Made by a program: the position numbers and the translations under genes. Source: Veillonella criceti (GTDB lineage: Bacteria > Bacillota > Negativicutes > Veillonellales > Veillonellaceae). Taken from it: 64,000 nt of DNA. Position 1 is the first letter of the stretch, and every line of letters begins with the position of its first letter. The notes beneath the pieces were generated by a model that searched no databases, was not told the DNA's origin, and saw nothing but the letters and a program-made list of their open reading frames with translations. The DNA lies in assembly GCF_900460315.1 (NCBI RefSeq), contig NZ_UHIO01000001.1:1703501-1767500 (forward strand). The letters are read 5' to 3'. Positions 34,568 through 43,971 of this stretch are shown here, piece by piece.

Positions 34568-35113
34568 ATGAATCTTGTATTTAAGAAGATTACCACAGAT
34601 GATATTGCAAAATTACAACAAATTGCTAAGGATACATTTAGAGAAACCTTTGGTCATCACAATACAGACGCTGAATTAGCGGCGTATTTCAATACAGCCT
34701 TTAGTCATGAGACCTTGACTAAAGAGGTACTGAATCCAGAATCTCAGCATTACTTTGCCATTTTAGATGGCACCATAGCAGGGTATTTGAAATTAAATCA
34801 GGGGGCGGCCCAAACAGAACAAGAATTAGAGAATGCCTTTGAGGTACAACGCATCTATGTGTTGCAAGCGTTTCAGGGGCAAGGTTTAGGAAAATTCTTG
34901 TTTGAAAAAGCACTACAATTGGCCTGTGAAACTGATTGCGAATGGGTTTGGTTAGGCGTTTGGGATCAAAATTATAAAGCACAACGTTTTTATGCGAAAT
35001 ATCAATTTGAACGCTTTGGTGAGCATCAGTTTCCCGTGGCAGATAAAGTAGATACGGATTGGTTATTGCGCCGTTCGGTCGCATCGTTGCAGGCACAATT
35101 TGGAAATAAATAA
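34568..35113 (+). CDS. GNAT-family N-acetyltransferase (PaiA-like)
   Basis: 181 residues. The GNAT acetyl-CoA loop is VLQAFQGQGLGKFLFEKAL near residues 97-115, with the preceding strand FEVQRIYV and the later VWLGVWDQNYKAQRFYAKYQFERFGEH. The extended C-terminal WLGVWDQN motif is like the spermidine/spermine acetyltransferase PaiA, but the substrate cannot be fixed from sequence. Monocistronic; GAGGAG upstream. Confidence 0.85.
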   Translation: MNLVFKKITTDDIAKLQQIAKDTFRETFGHHNTDAELAAYFNTAFSHETLTKEVLNPESQHYFAILDGTIAGYLKLNQGAAQTEQELENAFEVQRIYVLQAFQGQGLGKFLFEKALQLACETDCEWVWLGVWDQNYKAQRFYAKYQFERFGEHQFPVADKVDTDWLLRRSVASLQAQFGNK

Positions 35114-35117
35114 AAGA

Positions 35118-35188
35118 AACCCTTATTCTAGGGCATATAATCCAGCAGGTCAGCTTGGTTATACGCGCTATGAATAAGGGCTTTTTTA
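35118..35188. terminator. Branched bidirectional terminator
   Basis: Outer stem CCCTTATTC / GAATAAGGG with A-run and T-run ends, enclosing about 45 nt that can form a second small hairpin. It separates the GNAT gene from fruA. Confidence 0.65.
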
Positions 35189-35210
35189 TAAGTAGGGAGA
35201 AATTTTATAA

Positions 35211-37172
35211 TTAGTCTTTTAGTGGTTTTTTTAGAATAGCTAACAGAAGTGCTGTTACTACAGAACCAATGAGAATAGCACCTAAGTACATTAATGGATT
35301 ACCGATTGTAGGTACTACGAAGATACCACCATGAGGAGCTCGTAAAGTGCATTCAAAGGCCATAGATAATGCACCAGCTACAGCGGCACCGATAATACAA
35401 GATGGGATTACGCGAATAGGATCAGCGGCAGCAAAAGGAATAGCGCCTTCTGTAATAAAGGATAAGCCCATAATGTAGTTTGTAATCCCTGATTTTCGTT
35501 CAGCAGGGGTGAAACGATTTGGGAAGAAGGTTGTGCAAAGCGCGATAGCTAATGGAGGAACCATACCACCTGCCATAACAGCGGCCATGACGCCATATTC
35601 GCCGGTAGCTAATAAGCCAGTGCCAATTACATAGGCTGCTTTATTAACAGGGCCACCCATGTCAACAGCCATCATACCAGCAAAGATTAAGCCGATAACC
35701 ACACGACTACTTGTGTTCATACTTTTTAAGGCATTCATTAAACTCTCGTTTAAAGCACCTACTGGTGGGTTAATGATGAAGGTAATAATAATACCCATGA
35801 GAAGAACACCAAGTACGGGATAGAGTAATACAGGTTTGATACCTTCTAATGTATGTGGTAAACCAGAGAAGGCTTTTTTCAATAGAAGCATTAAATAACC
35901 AGCCACAAAACCAGCTAATAGTGCTCCTAAGAAACCAGATCCCCCAGCATTGGCTAGATAGCCACCGACAAAACCAACAGCCAATCCTGGGCGGTCAGCA
36001 ATACTCATGCCGATGAAACCAGCTAATACAGGAAGCATGAAACTAAAGGAAGCACCACCAATTTTCATAAAGAAGGCGGCTAGTTCTGTACCAGAACCGA
36101 ATTTACTTGGGTCAGCTGGATTAAAATCATCAAATAGGAAGGCCAGTGCAATAAGAATACCACCGCCAATAACGAACGGGAGCATGTGAGAAACACCGTT
36201 CATTAGATGTTTGTAGATTTGACGTCCAATGCTGTCGTTAGCTGTTACGGTACTACTTGTATTGTCTTCGCCGTTTGCTTTATAAATTGCGGCTTGACCA
36301 CTTGTGGCCTCTGTAAGGAGTTCTTTGGCTTTATTAATACCATCGGCTACTTTTACTTGGATGAGTGGTTTACCATTGAAACGGGCCATGGGAACACTTT
36401 TATCAGCCGCAACAATAATACAGTCTGCTTGCGCAATGTCGTCAGCGGTAAGAGCATCTTTAACACCACTAGCGCCATTTTGTTCTACTTTAATAGAAAT
36501 ACCCATATCAGCGGCTGTGCGGCTTAATGCTTCGGCTGCCATTGCCGTATGGGCAATGCCTGTAGGGCAAGCCGTTACTGCTAGTACTTGATAGTGATTG
36601 GCTAAGGTTACATTGGTAGCGGTGTCGGTTGTTTGTGGCGCCGCTGTAGTAGCTGGTGTTACATTTTGTTCAACTATCGCTAAGGCTTCTGTTTCTGTCA
36701 TTTTGGGTTTGAATTGGTCGGCTTCTTTAACATCGATTAGTGCCAGGAATCCTTCTACCGTTTGTGCTTTAATTAGCGCTTCTTTAAAAGCTGGATCCAT
36801 GATGAGGGTCGCTAAATTGGCAAGCACCTGCACATGGGTATCCGCTTCACCTTCAGGGGCGGCAATCATGAAAAATAGTCGTGAGGGCTCACCATCAAGG
36901 CTTTCAAAGTCCATACCGGCAGGGACGGTCATAGCGGCTAAGCCAGGCGCCTTTACACCAATGCTTTTGGCATGTGGGGTGGCAAGTCCCATACCAAGGC
37001 CGGTGGAACCAGATTCTTCACGAATAAGGACATCTTTTATATATTGTTCTTTGTTTCGTAAGTTGCCACTGGCCTCCATTAAATCCGCTAAGTGACAAAT
37101 GGCTTCATCTTTTGTACTTGGTGAAGCGTTTAATTGAATGGATTGCTTTTTTAATAAGTCCGTAATTTTCAT
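35211..37172 (-). CDS. fruA: Fructose-specific PTS enzyme IIABC
   Basis: 653 residues in the order IIA-IIB-IIC. IIA has the phospho-His67 in GLATPHAKSIGV. IIB has phospho-Cys202 in AVTACPTGIAHTAMAAEAL. IIC runs from about 315 to the end with LPFVIGGGILIALAF, GFIGMSIADRPGLAVGFVGG and AEGAIPFAAADP-like signatures. It imports fructose as fructose-1-phosphate. Third gene of the fruR-fruK-fruA operon, 10 bp after fruK. Confidence 0.96.
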   Translation of the reverse strand: MKITDLLKKQSIQLNASPSTKDEAICHLADLMEASGNLRNKEQYIKDVLIREESGSTGLGMGLATPHAKSIGVKAPGLAAMTVPAGMDFESLDGEPSRLFFMIAAPEGEADTHVQVLANLATLIMDPAFKEALIKAQTVEGFLALIDVKEADQFKPKMTETEALAIVEQNVTPATTAAPQTTDTATNVTLANHYQVLAVTACPTGIAHTAMAAEALSRTAADMGISIKVEQNGASGVKDALTADDIAQADCIIVAADKSVPMARFNGKPLIQVKVADGINKAKELLTEATSGQAAIYKANGEDNTSSTVTANDSIGRQIYKHLMNGVSHMLPFVIGGGILIALAFLFDDFNPADPSKFGSGTELAAFFMKIGGASFSFMLPVLAGFIGMSIADRPGLAVGFVGGYLANAGGSGFLGALLAGFVAGYLMLLLKKAFSGLPHTLEGIKPVLLYPVLGVLLMGIIITFIINPPVGALNESLMNALKSMNTSSRVVIGLIFAGMMAVDMGGPVNKAAYVIGTGLLATGEYGVMAAVMAGGMVPPLAIALCTTFFPNRFTPAERKSGITNYIMGLSFITEGAIPFAAADPIRVIPSCIIGAAVAGALSMAFECTLRAPHGGIFVVPTIGNPLMYLGAILIGSVVTALLLAILKKPLKD

Positions 37173-37182
37173 AATTTTCCTC

Positions 37183-38079
37183 CTACAGTAATGCTTCTAT
37201 GTCAGCTCGATTAGCTAGCCACTCTTGAAAGGCGGACGCTGAACCAGCGGCGACACCCATGGCAAGGGCTTTATCGTAGTCTCCTTTTGATTCTAGGTAA
37301 CCGGCTAAGAATCCAGCGACCATAGAGTCACCAGACCCTACGGAATTGACGAGTGTTCCTTGTGGGACTTTTTTGGTACGCACTTGTCCGTGCTCATCTA
37401 ATAAAATGGCACCATCGCCAGCACGAGATACTAATACATTGCGGGCCCCTTTAGCTTGTAATTGACGAGCGGCCTTAATAATATCTTCTTCCGTTTCAAA
37501 GGTAGTATTAAATACACTTTCTAATTCATGATGATTGGGTTTGATTAAGAATGGTTTATAGGCTAATACATTCATGAGTAAGTCTTGTGTGGCATCTACT
37601 ATAATTTGAATCTTACGAGTTTGTAAGCGCTCCATAATTTGGCGATACATAGTGTTAGGTAATCCTTTAGGGATACTGCCTGATAAGATGAGAATATCAC
37701 CATCTACTAATGAATCTAATTGCTGATATAGTGTGGCTACGTCCTCTTCAGTAATGGTAGGGCCTTGCGCATTGATTTCTGTTTCACCTTGGCTTTTGAG
37801 TTTTACATTTATGCGTGAAGTACCTGTTTTTAAACGGACAAAGGCTTCTTTACAGCCTTCTTGTTTTACTTGACGGATGATTTCGTCACCGGTAAAACCA
37901 GCAATAAAGCCTAGGGCTGTATTGTCATGACCAAGATGGCGCAACACGATGGATACATTGATACCTTTGCCCCCCGCTACGATAAAATCATCGTAAGTAC
38001 GATTGACACCGTTTGGTTGAAAGGTGTGCAGGCGCATGATATAGTCCAAGGACGGGTTAAATGTTACCGTATAAATCAT
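37183..38079 (-). CDS. fruK: 1-phosphofructokinase
   Basis: 298-residue PfkB-family kinase making fructose-1,6-bisphosphate from fructose-1-phosphate. N-terminal signature VAGGKGINVSIVLRHLG; C-terminal ATP/active-site signature NSVGSGDSMVAGFLAGY with catalytic Asp. Start overlaps the fruR stop by 4 nt. Confidence 0.96.
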   Translation of the reverse strand: MIYTVTFNPSLDYIMRLHTFQPNGVNRTYDDFIVAGGKGINVSIVLRHLGHDNTALGFIAGFTGDEIIRQVKQEGCKEAFVRLKTGTSRINVKLKSQGETEINAQGPTITEEDVATLYQQLDSLVDGDILILSGSIPKGLPNTMYRQIMERLQTRKIQIIVDATQDLLMNVLAYKPFLIKPNHHELESVFNTTFETEEDIIKAARQLQAKGARNVLVSRAGDGAILLDEHGQVRTKKVPQGTLVNSVGSGDSMVAGFLAGYLESKGDYDKALAMGVAAGSASAFQEWLANRADIEALL

Positions 38080-38822
38080 GGTAATACCTCTCTCACTTCT
38101 GTATAGGATGAATAGGCGCCTTTTACGTGTGTTGTAATAATAGTCGCACTTTCTAAAGGGGCAAACGTAATGGGGGAAATTTTATCAAACTTAGAAGAAT
38201 CACATAGAACGTAAGCATGATGACAGTGATGCATAGCTTTTGTTTTAATGGCGGCTTCTGCTGGATCAGGTGTACTATAACCGCCTTTTACACTTACCCC
38301 ATTCGCCCCAAAGAATCCTTTGGTAAAGTTAAATACGTCTAATTGTTGTAAGGCGGTGTCGCCAATAATCGCACCTGTTACAGCTTTGACTTGGCCACCA
38401 AGCAAAATGACCCGGCCGTGTCGCGCAGCTAAGAAGGCGGCATGGGAGGTTCCGTTGGTAACAAAGGTTACATTTTGGGCTTTTACATAAGGTAAAATAC
38501 GTTCTGTCGTTGTACCGGCATCAATGAATACAAAATCGTGGTCTTCAATGAGACTAGCAGCTTCGCGGGCAATGGCTTCTTTTTCGTCCGTGAATAGATT
38601 GGCTTTGGTATTCATGTCAGGTTCTGTAGTGAAATAATCTACATCACAACTGACAGCACCGCCATGAACTTTTTGTAACAAACCTTTGTTATGTAGTTCT
38701 GTTAAGTCACGGCGAATAGTGGCCGCCGAAGAATCTAAGTCTTGCACTAATTCTTGGACAGTAACGGCTCGTTTAGTACGAAGTCGATCGAGAATTAAAG
38801 ATTGGCGTTCTTCAGATAACAT
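38076..38822 (-). CDS. fruR: DeoR-family repressor of the fructose operon
   Basis: 248 residues. The N-terminal winged helix reads RQSLILDRLRTKRAVTVQELVQDLDSSAATIRRDLTELHNKGLLQKVHGGA, the DeoR signature. The C-terminal sugar-phosphate sensor domain has FIDAGTTTERILPY and VTNGTSHAAFLA. It likely responds to fructose-1-phosphate. First gene of its operon; AGGAG precedes the ATG. Confidence 0.92.
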   Translation of the reverse strand: MLSEERQSLILDRLRTKRAVTVQELVQDLDSSAATIRRDLTELHNKGLLQKVHGGAVSCDVDYFTTEPDMNTKANLFTDEKEAIAREAASLIEDHDFVFIDAGTTTERILPYVKAQNVTFVTNGTSHAAFLAARHGRVILLGGQVKAVTGAIIGDTALQQLDVFNFTKGFFGANGVSVKGGYSTPDPAEAAIKTKAMHHCHHAYVLCDSSKFDKISPITFAPLESATIITTHVKGAYSSYTEVREVLP

Positions 38823-39188
38823 GAGTAGCTCCTAACGTTAACATAGATTGTGAAACATTAAATATATTGAAATATAGTAAATAAATATTTATTAATTCTA
38901 TGAACTTTACATCTTATTTACAATATAATCATAATCAATCATTTAGTCAATAAAAAACAGACAAAATTGAGCAAATGTAATCATTAACAATAAAATTTTT
39001 GCAAAAATGCGATAAATGCATAGAGAATATTAAAAAAGTGAATGGAAATTCAAGGCTTGATAATTATTAGTAAACCATACTAAAGTTGTTGGAGTTGACA
39101 ATAAAAATCTGACATGGTTAAATAACATTGAAATTACTTTATTTAGTATAGTTTATACAGGTAGCGCTAGGTAGGAAGGGATTATATT
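38823..39188. promoter_or_regulatory. Divergent promoter region fruR / bioD
   Basis: 366 bp, no gene seen. On the bioD side there is a promoter TTGACA (39095-39100), a 17-bp spacer, then TTAAAT. The fruR leader is A+T-rich, with a small GTTAAC-centred palindrome near 38835-38845 that could be the FruR operator. No cre site or clear BirA operator was seen. Confidence 0.45.
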
Positions 39189-39878
39189 ATGGCACAAGAA
39201 GTACAGAGTAAGGGTTTGTTTGTTGTCGGTACAGGTACGGATGTAGGAAAGACATATATAACAGGTCTACTGGTGAAAGCTTTGCGTGAGGGAGGCTATA
39301 AAGCTGGTTATTATAAAGCCGCTGTTAGTGGGGCGCCTTCTATTGCCGACAGTGATGCAGGTTATGTCAATAAAGTAGCTAATATGGGGGCTCCTGAGGA
39401 TACTTTATTATCGTATTTATATGACCATGCTGTATCACCTCATTTAGCGGCTCAGTGGGAAGGCAATCCGGTAGAACAAAGTGTAGTAACGGCTGCTTTT
39501 GAAGCGGCTAAAGAGCGTTATGAGTATGTAACGATGGAGGGCAGTGGTGGTATTATGTGTCCTCTTCGCTATGATGAAATTGATCAGATTTTCTTAGAAG
39601 ATGTGATTCAATGGTTTCATTTGCCGACTGTATTAGTGGCTCATGCAGGGCTTGGTACGATTAATGCGACTGTATTGACGATTGAATATTTACGTGCCCG
39701 TCAGATTCCTGTAAAAGGTGTGATTTTAAATTATTACACTAATAGTCCTATGGAACAGGATAATAAGAAAATGATTGAAACATTAACCGGAGTCCCTGTT
39801 ATCGCTTGTGTACCAGAAGGGGCCAGTGACTTAGGTGTCAGTGCGGATTCATTAGCAACTTTATATGATGAAGTATGA
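39189..39878 (+). CDS. bioD: Dethiobiotin synthetase
   Basis: 229 residues. P-loop GTGTDVGKTYITGLLVKAL is near the N-terminus. Then come YKAAVSGAP, which binds the diaminopelargonate side, and EGSGGIMCPL. It closes the ureido ring of biotin using CO2 and ATP. First gene of a bioD-bioA pair; bioB and bioF are elsewhere. Confidence 0.95.
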   Translation: MAQEVQSKGLFVVGTGTDVGKTYITGLLVKALREGGYKAGYYKAAVSGAPSIADSDAGYVNKVANMGAPEDTLLSYLYDHAVSPHLAAQWEGNPVEQSVVTAAFEAAKERYEYVTMEGSGGIMCPLRYDEIDQIFLEDVIQWFHLPTVLVAHAGLGTINATVLTIEYLRARQIPVKGVILNYYTNSPMEQDNKKMIETLTGVPVIACVPEGASDLGVSADSLATLYDEV

Positions 39879-39971
39879 TGTGGTACAGAATAACTGAATA
39901 ATTGGTTAGTTAAGTAGGTAAGTAATTAGGTAGGTAATTGGGTATATTAGGTATTGAAAGAGGCGATTCGT

Positions 39972-41321
39972 ATGAAATCACAAGTGTGGGTAGAAAAAGA
40001 TTTAGCGCATATCTGGCATCCTTGTTCTCAGATGAAAGATTATGAAACATTGCCACCGATTGTTATTGACCATGGTAAAGGTTCTTATTTGTATGATGTG
40101 GATGGTAAAGAATATATAGATATTATCAGCTCATGGTGGTGCAATTTATTAGGCCATTGTAATCCTAAAATTAATCAGGCAATCAAAGAGCAACTAGATA
40201 CTTTGGAGCATGTTATTTTTGCTAACTTGAGTCATAAACCAGCGATTACTTTGGCTGAAAAGTTAGTTGAAATTTTACCGAAAGGGTTGAATAAATTACA
40301 TTTTAATGACAATGGTTCGGGGGCTGTAGAATGCGCGCTTAAAGTGGCGTTTCAGTATCAGTACCAGACGGGTCATCCAGAACGACAGAAGTTTATGTGC
40401 CTTAGTGAAAGCTATCATGGTGAAACGATGGGGGCTTTAGCTGTGGGGAGTATGGATTTATTTGCTAAAATGTATCAGCCTATGTTGATGGAAACAATTC
40501 ATACAGAAGCACCTGATTGTTATCGTTGTCCTTATAATAAAACGCGTGAAACTTGTGATTGTGAATGCTTCGTCCATATGGAAGAAAATTTTGCTAAGCA
40601 TAGTCATGAGTTAGCGGCTGTAATTGTAGAGCCAATTGTGCAAGGTTGCGCAGGGATGCGTATATATCCACCAGCATATCTCAAAAAATTACGCGCTCTT
40701 TGTGATGAATATGGTGTATTACTGATTGCCGATGAAATTGCAACGGGGTTTGGTCGTACAGGTAAAATGTTTGCTTGTGATCATGCCGGTATTACGCCTG
40801 ATATTATGACTATTTCAAAGGCCTTAACAGGTGGTTATATGCCAATGTCCATTATGGCTGTTACAGATGCGATTTATGATGCTTTTTATGCTGATTATTT
40901 CGAATATAAAGCGTTTATGCATAGCCATACTTATAGTGGTAATCCATTGGGCTGTGCTGCCGCCTTAGCGACTATTGATATATTGCAACATGATGGTGTT
41001 ATGGAAGAAGCGAAGGATAAAGCAGTTTTTCTTCATAATGCGTTGCAAGAAGCCTTAGGCAATCATCCTAATGTAGGTGAAATTCGTCACATTGGTCTTA
41101 TTAATGCCATTGAATTAGTAAAAGATCCTAAGACAAAGGAACCATTACCAAGTAAGGCTCGTACAGGCTATGAAATTTATAAAAAAGCATTGGACAGAGG
41201 TTTGTTATTACGGCCATTAGGTGATATTTTATATTTTAATCCAGCTTTGACAACTCGTGAGGACACCTTAGAAGAAGCCATTCGACGGACAGTAGCTTCC
41301 TTTGATGATGTGTTGGGTTAA
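39972..41321 (+). CDS. bioA: Adenosylmethionine-8-amino-7-oxononanoate aminotransferase
   Basis: 450 residues, class III aminotransferase. Features: WHPCSQMKDYE near the start, SSWWCNLLGHCNP, LADEIATGFGRTGKMFACDHA (written in the gene as LIADEIATGFGRT...), and the PLP lysine in TISKALTGGYMPMS. It makes 7,8-diaminopelargonate, the BioD substrate. Start ATG 39972 has AGAGG 8 nt upstream; the TTG at 39954 has none. The bioD-bioA gap is filled with GTAGGTAA-type degenerate repeats. Confidence 0.95.
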   Translation: MKSQVWVEKDLAHIWHPCSQMKDYETLPPIVIDHGKGSYLYDVDGKEYIDIISSWWCNLLGHCNPKINQAIKEQLDTLEHVIFANLSHKPAITLAEKLVEILPKGLNKLHFNDNGSGAVECALKVAFQYQYQTGHPERQKFMCLSESYHGETMGALAVGSMDLFAKMYQPMLMETIHTEAPDCYRCPYNKTRETCDCECFVHMEENFAKHSHELAAVIVEPIVQGCAGMRIYPPAYLKKLRALCDEYGVLLIADEIATGFGRTGKMFACDHAGITPDIMTISKALTGGYMPMSIMAVTDAIYDAFYADYFEYKAFMHSHTYSGNPLGCAAALATIDILQHDGVMEEAKDKAVFLHNALQEALGNHPNVGEIRHIGLINAIELVKDPKTKEPLPSKARTGYEIYKKALDRGLLLRPLGDILYFNPALTTREDTLEEAIRRTVASFDDVLG

Positions 41322-41391
41322 TTATTATTAATAATTTGCATTTGCCATAAAAGTAAAATCAGAGTACTCTATATATAGAAAATATTAAATA

Positions 41392-41406
41392 TGATAAAAA
41401 TTATCA
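41392..41406 (+). promoter_or_regulatory. Fur-box-like palindrome upstream of the methyltransferase
   Basis: TGATAAAAATTATCA, identical to the core site at 21739-21753 and matching 13 of 14 consensus Fur positions. It lies 70 bp before the methyltransferase start. Confidence 0.6.
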
Positions 41407-41476
41407 ATTTAAAGCTTGTAATTTATTTTTCTATACATAATGTAACGTTAGAAGTGACGTTATATGGAGGACTTTT

Positions 41477-42301
41477 ATGAGCAATACAACAGTAACAAAT
41501 GTAAATACAAATAATGAAGAATGGCAAGTAGAGCGTGATGCTTGGAATAGTCGGTCCGAATTTTTTGTGGAACTACATGAGAAAATTGAACGAACGGCAC
41601 AAGTTGACCATTTTATTGATTTTTTAAGGAAACATGATCTACTACCTGCTACTGGTGGGCGAACGTTAGATATTGGTTGCGGTGTAGGTGACTATGCCCT
41701 TGGTTTAGCTAAACTTGGCTATAAAGCGACAGGTATTGATTTGTCGAATGGCATGATAGAAGGTGGGCGCCAGTTAGCTGAAAAAGAAAATTTAGATCTT
41801 GATTTATATGTAGCTCCTTGGAGTGAGGTAACACGTTTAGCTTTGGGATGGGATAAAGGCTTTGATTTGACCTATAGTTTTTTCTGCCCGGTTATGTTTG
41901 ATCCACAAAATATTGAGGCGATGACGCGGACGAGTCGTAATAAATGTTTACTCGTTGCTTTTGCGGGTCGTCAAGATACGATAGTTGATGCATTGACGGA
42001 ACATTTTTATGGTGTTGATGATTTTGACTGGCAAGCTAATATTGACGGTGTTTTACATAGGGTGAAATCTGTTGGTCAAACGGTCAATGTGGAATATATT
42101 ACGACACCTGAAGAAGAGTTTTTTACAGAAGAAGAAGCCTTACGTTATTTTACAATGCGTCTTCATAGTGAAGAGTGGGGGTCGGTAGAGGCGATGAAAG
42201 AAGAAATTTTACCTTTACTTGCGCCATATCGTCAGGCTGATGGACGTATTCGCAATACGTCAGAAGATAAAGTGGCTTGGATTTCGTGGTCTGTGAAATA
42301 G
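41477..42301 (+). CDS. SAM-dependent class I methyltransferase
   Basis: 274 residues. SAM-binding motif I is LDIGCGVGDYALGLAKLGYKATGIDLS near residues 60-86, preceded by an N-terminal helical cap. Motif II/post II is DLTYSFFCPVMF. The substrate is unknown. It is monocistronic, with a Fur-like palindrome upstream and a terminator behind, so an iron-linked role is possible but unproven. Confidence 0.8.
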   Translation: MSNTTVTNVNTNNEEWQVERDAWNSRSEFFVELHEKIERTAQVDHFIDFLRKHDLLPATGGRTLDIGCGVGDYALGLAKLGYKATGIDLSNGMIEGGRQLAEKENLDLDLYVAPWSEVTRLALGWDKGFDLTYSFFCPVMFDPQNIEAMTRTSRNKCLLVAFAGRQDTIVDALTEHFYGVDDFDWQANIDGVLHRVKSVGQTVNVEYITTPEEEFFTEEEALRYFTMRLHSEEWGSVEAMKEEILPLLAPYRQADGRIRNTSEDKVAWISWSVK

Positions 42302-42306
42302 GAAAT

Positions 42307-42341
42307 GGCTTGAAATGAGTATTCATTTCAAGCCGTTTTTT
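42307..42341 (+). terminator. Terminator of the methyltransferase gene
   Basis: 12-bp perfect stem GGCTTGAAATGA / TCATTTCAAGCC, a 4-nt loop, then six T residues. Confidence 0.9.
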
Positions 42342-42461
42342 AGTATTAATTATATGTTGCTATGCTTATTGTTATATATATTGAGACTTGCAAACTATGA
42401 CTAAGCGGGTATAATGGTAGTTAGACGAATTTCGATGACTGGAAGAAAGAAGGGTGATTTT

Positions 42462-42854
42462 ATGAAATATATAATGAAAACATTAAGTATATTAGGTTTT
42501 GTTGGTATTTTAAGTTTTGGTTTTATGAGTTCTGTTCAGGCTCAAGATTATTGGTACTATGTAGGTGCCGATAGTTATGATAATACATTATCTATTGATA
42601 ATAGTAGTGTAGATAAAGATGATAAAGTAGCCCAATTATGGATTCGTGTGATGCGACCAGGTGGGGATTATTATTTTGAAAAGATGGAAATAAAGAAAGA
42701 CACTCATACGATTCAAACGTTAGAAATCCGATATTTTCATAATAATGGGATCCCTTATAATGATGCAGAGTATACGTATGACAAAACGCCTCAAACGGTG
42801 ACACCAGGTACTATGGGGGAAGATTTATATAAATTAGTGTGGGGTGCCCAATAA
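42462..42854 (+). CDS. Secreted or periplasmic protein of unknown function
   Basis: 130 residues. The signal peptide is 1-28 (MKYIMKTLSILGFVGILSFGFMSS, cut at VQA-QD). The mature part is small and rich in Tyr/Asp: YWYYVGADSYDNTLSIDNSSV, then QLWIRVMRPGGDYYFEKMEI. This pattern is reminiscent of the small surface-adhesin-E-like domain, a weak resemblance. Start ATG 42462 has AAGGGTGA upstream. Its end overlaps or abuts the next gene. Confidence 0.6.
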   Translation: MKYIMKTLSILGFVGILSFGFMSSVQAQDYWYYVGADSYDNTLSIDNSSVDKDDKVAQLWIRVMRPGGDYYFEKMEIKKDTHTIQTLEIRYFHNNGIPYNDAEYTYDKTPQTVTPGTMGEDLYKLVWGAQ

Positions 42855-42858
42855 ACCA

Positions 42859-43815
42859 ATGATATTGCATATCTTTCTGACAACAGTTATGCCAATTCTG
42901 CTGCTAGTGTTAATTGGCTATTTTATGGACAAGAAGTTTCATTTAGATTTAGATACGCTAAGTAAAATTAATTTTTATGTAGTAGCACCAGCATTTTTAT
43001 TTACGAATACGTATAGTTATACGGTAACCGCAGAAAGCGCAGAAGTTGTATGGCTCACGGTGATTGGCTTTATTGCCACTTGGTTAGCAAGTTTAGTTTT
43101 TGAAAACGTATTACGTTTAAAAAAAGAAAAGTGTGGTATTTTTCGAAATGCAGTTCTTTTTAATAATTGCGGTAATATAGGCGTACCGTTAATCGTTTTT
43201 ATTTATTCCAATGATCCGTTTCTACAAAATGGACAACCTATATGGTTACAAGCGGCTATTGCTATTCAAATTGTTGTATTTGTGTGGCAAAATATAGTGA
43301 CTAATAGTTTTGGTTTTTATTTTGCTGGACAAGGTAAAATGAGTCGGTATGATGCGTTTTTACTTGTTTTTAAAATGCCTATAATCTATGCAGTAGCCGG
43401 TGCTTTATTATGTAATTTTGGCGCTGTACCAATTAAAGAAACCTTCTTTTGGCCGGTGCTTATGAATGTAAGTAATGCACTCGTGATGGTAGCGTTATTT
43501 ACATTAGGCGTTCAACTAGCGCGGACTCCTTTTGACTTCTTTAATCGAGAAGTTATGTGGGGGAGTGCGGTTCGTTTAATAGCGGGCCCTCTCGTCGCTT
43601 GGGGGACCATTGTTGCGTATGATATGTGGGTTGAACCTGTATCAACATTAGTTATGCAAGTATTAGTCATTTCAGCCGCCGTGCCTAGTGGTGTAACAAC
43701 GGCTCTTATTGCAGGCGTTTTAAAAACGGAAACTGAATATGCTACTCAATTAGTAGTGGCTACTACAGTATTATCGGCCGTCACTTTACCAGTAGTGATT
43801 ATGCTAGTGAAATAA
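42859..43815 (+). CDS. AEC-family transporter (malate permease/auxin efflux carrier type)
   Basis: About 318 residues, about ten membrane segments with the N-terminal pattern IFLTTVMPILLLVLIGYFMDKKF, then FNNCGNIGVPLIVF (AEC motif with conserved Asn/Pro) and SAAVPSGVTTALIAGVL near the C-terminus. AEC proteins move organic acids such as malate. The start is uncertain: ATG 42859 or GTG 42844, the latter overlapping the preceding gene by 11 nt. Either way coupled to it. Confidence 0.82.
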   Translation: MILHIFLTTVMPILLLVLIGYFMDKKFHLDLDTLSKINFYVVAPAFLFTNTYSYTVTAESAEVVWLTVIGFIATWLASLVFENVLRLKKEKCGIFRNAVLFNNCGNIGVPLIVFIYSNDPFLQNGQPIWLQAAIAIQIVVFVWQNIVTNSFGFYFAGQGKMSRYDAFLLVFKMPIIYAVAGALLCNFGAVPIKETFFWPVLMNVSNALVMVALFTLGVQLARTPFDFFNREVMWGSAVRLIAGPLVAWGTIVAYDMWVEPVSTLVMQVLVISAAVPSGVTTALIAGVLKTETEYATQLVVATTVLSAVTLPVVIMLVK

Positions 43816-43828
43816 AAAGAATACAGAT

Positions 43829-43908
43829 AAAAAATCCCCTGTGGTGGTGATGCTAGACCATTGTTCGTAAGAACGCCGGTTTTGTCAGCGCCATCGTAGG
43901 GGATTTTT
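43829..43908. terminator. Large branched bidirectional terminator
   Basis: Outer stem AAAAATCCCCT / AGGGGATTTTT enclosing about 58 nt with an inner GATGGCG-side stem and a GTTC-ttac-GAAC hairpin. Lies between converging genes. Confidence 0.75.
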
Positions 43909-43971
43909 ATAATTATATTAAATTTTGTACACATAATAGCTAACTAATTTGCTGTATACATCTCGAGGTGC

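Noticed and set aside
36598-37095. 165-codon plus-strand frame inside fruA
   Set aside because: Shadow of the IIA/IIB coding region; no ribosome site.
38823-39188. BirA operator upstream of bioD
   Set aside because: TAAACC and GGTTA half-site look-alikes are present but spaced about 30 bp apart, which does not fit known biotin operators.
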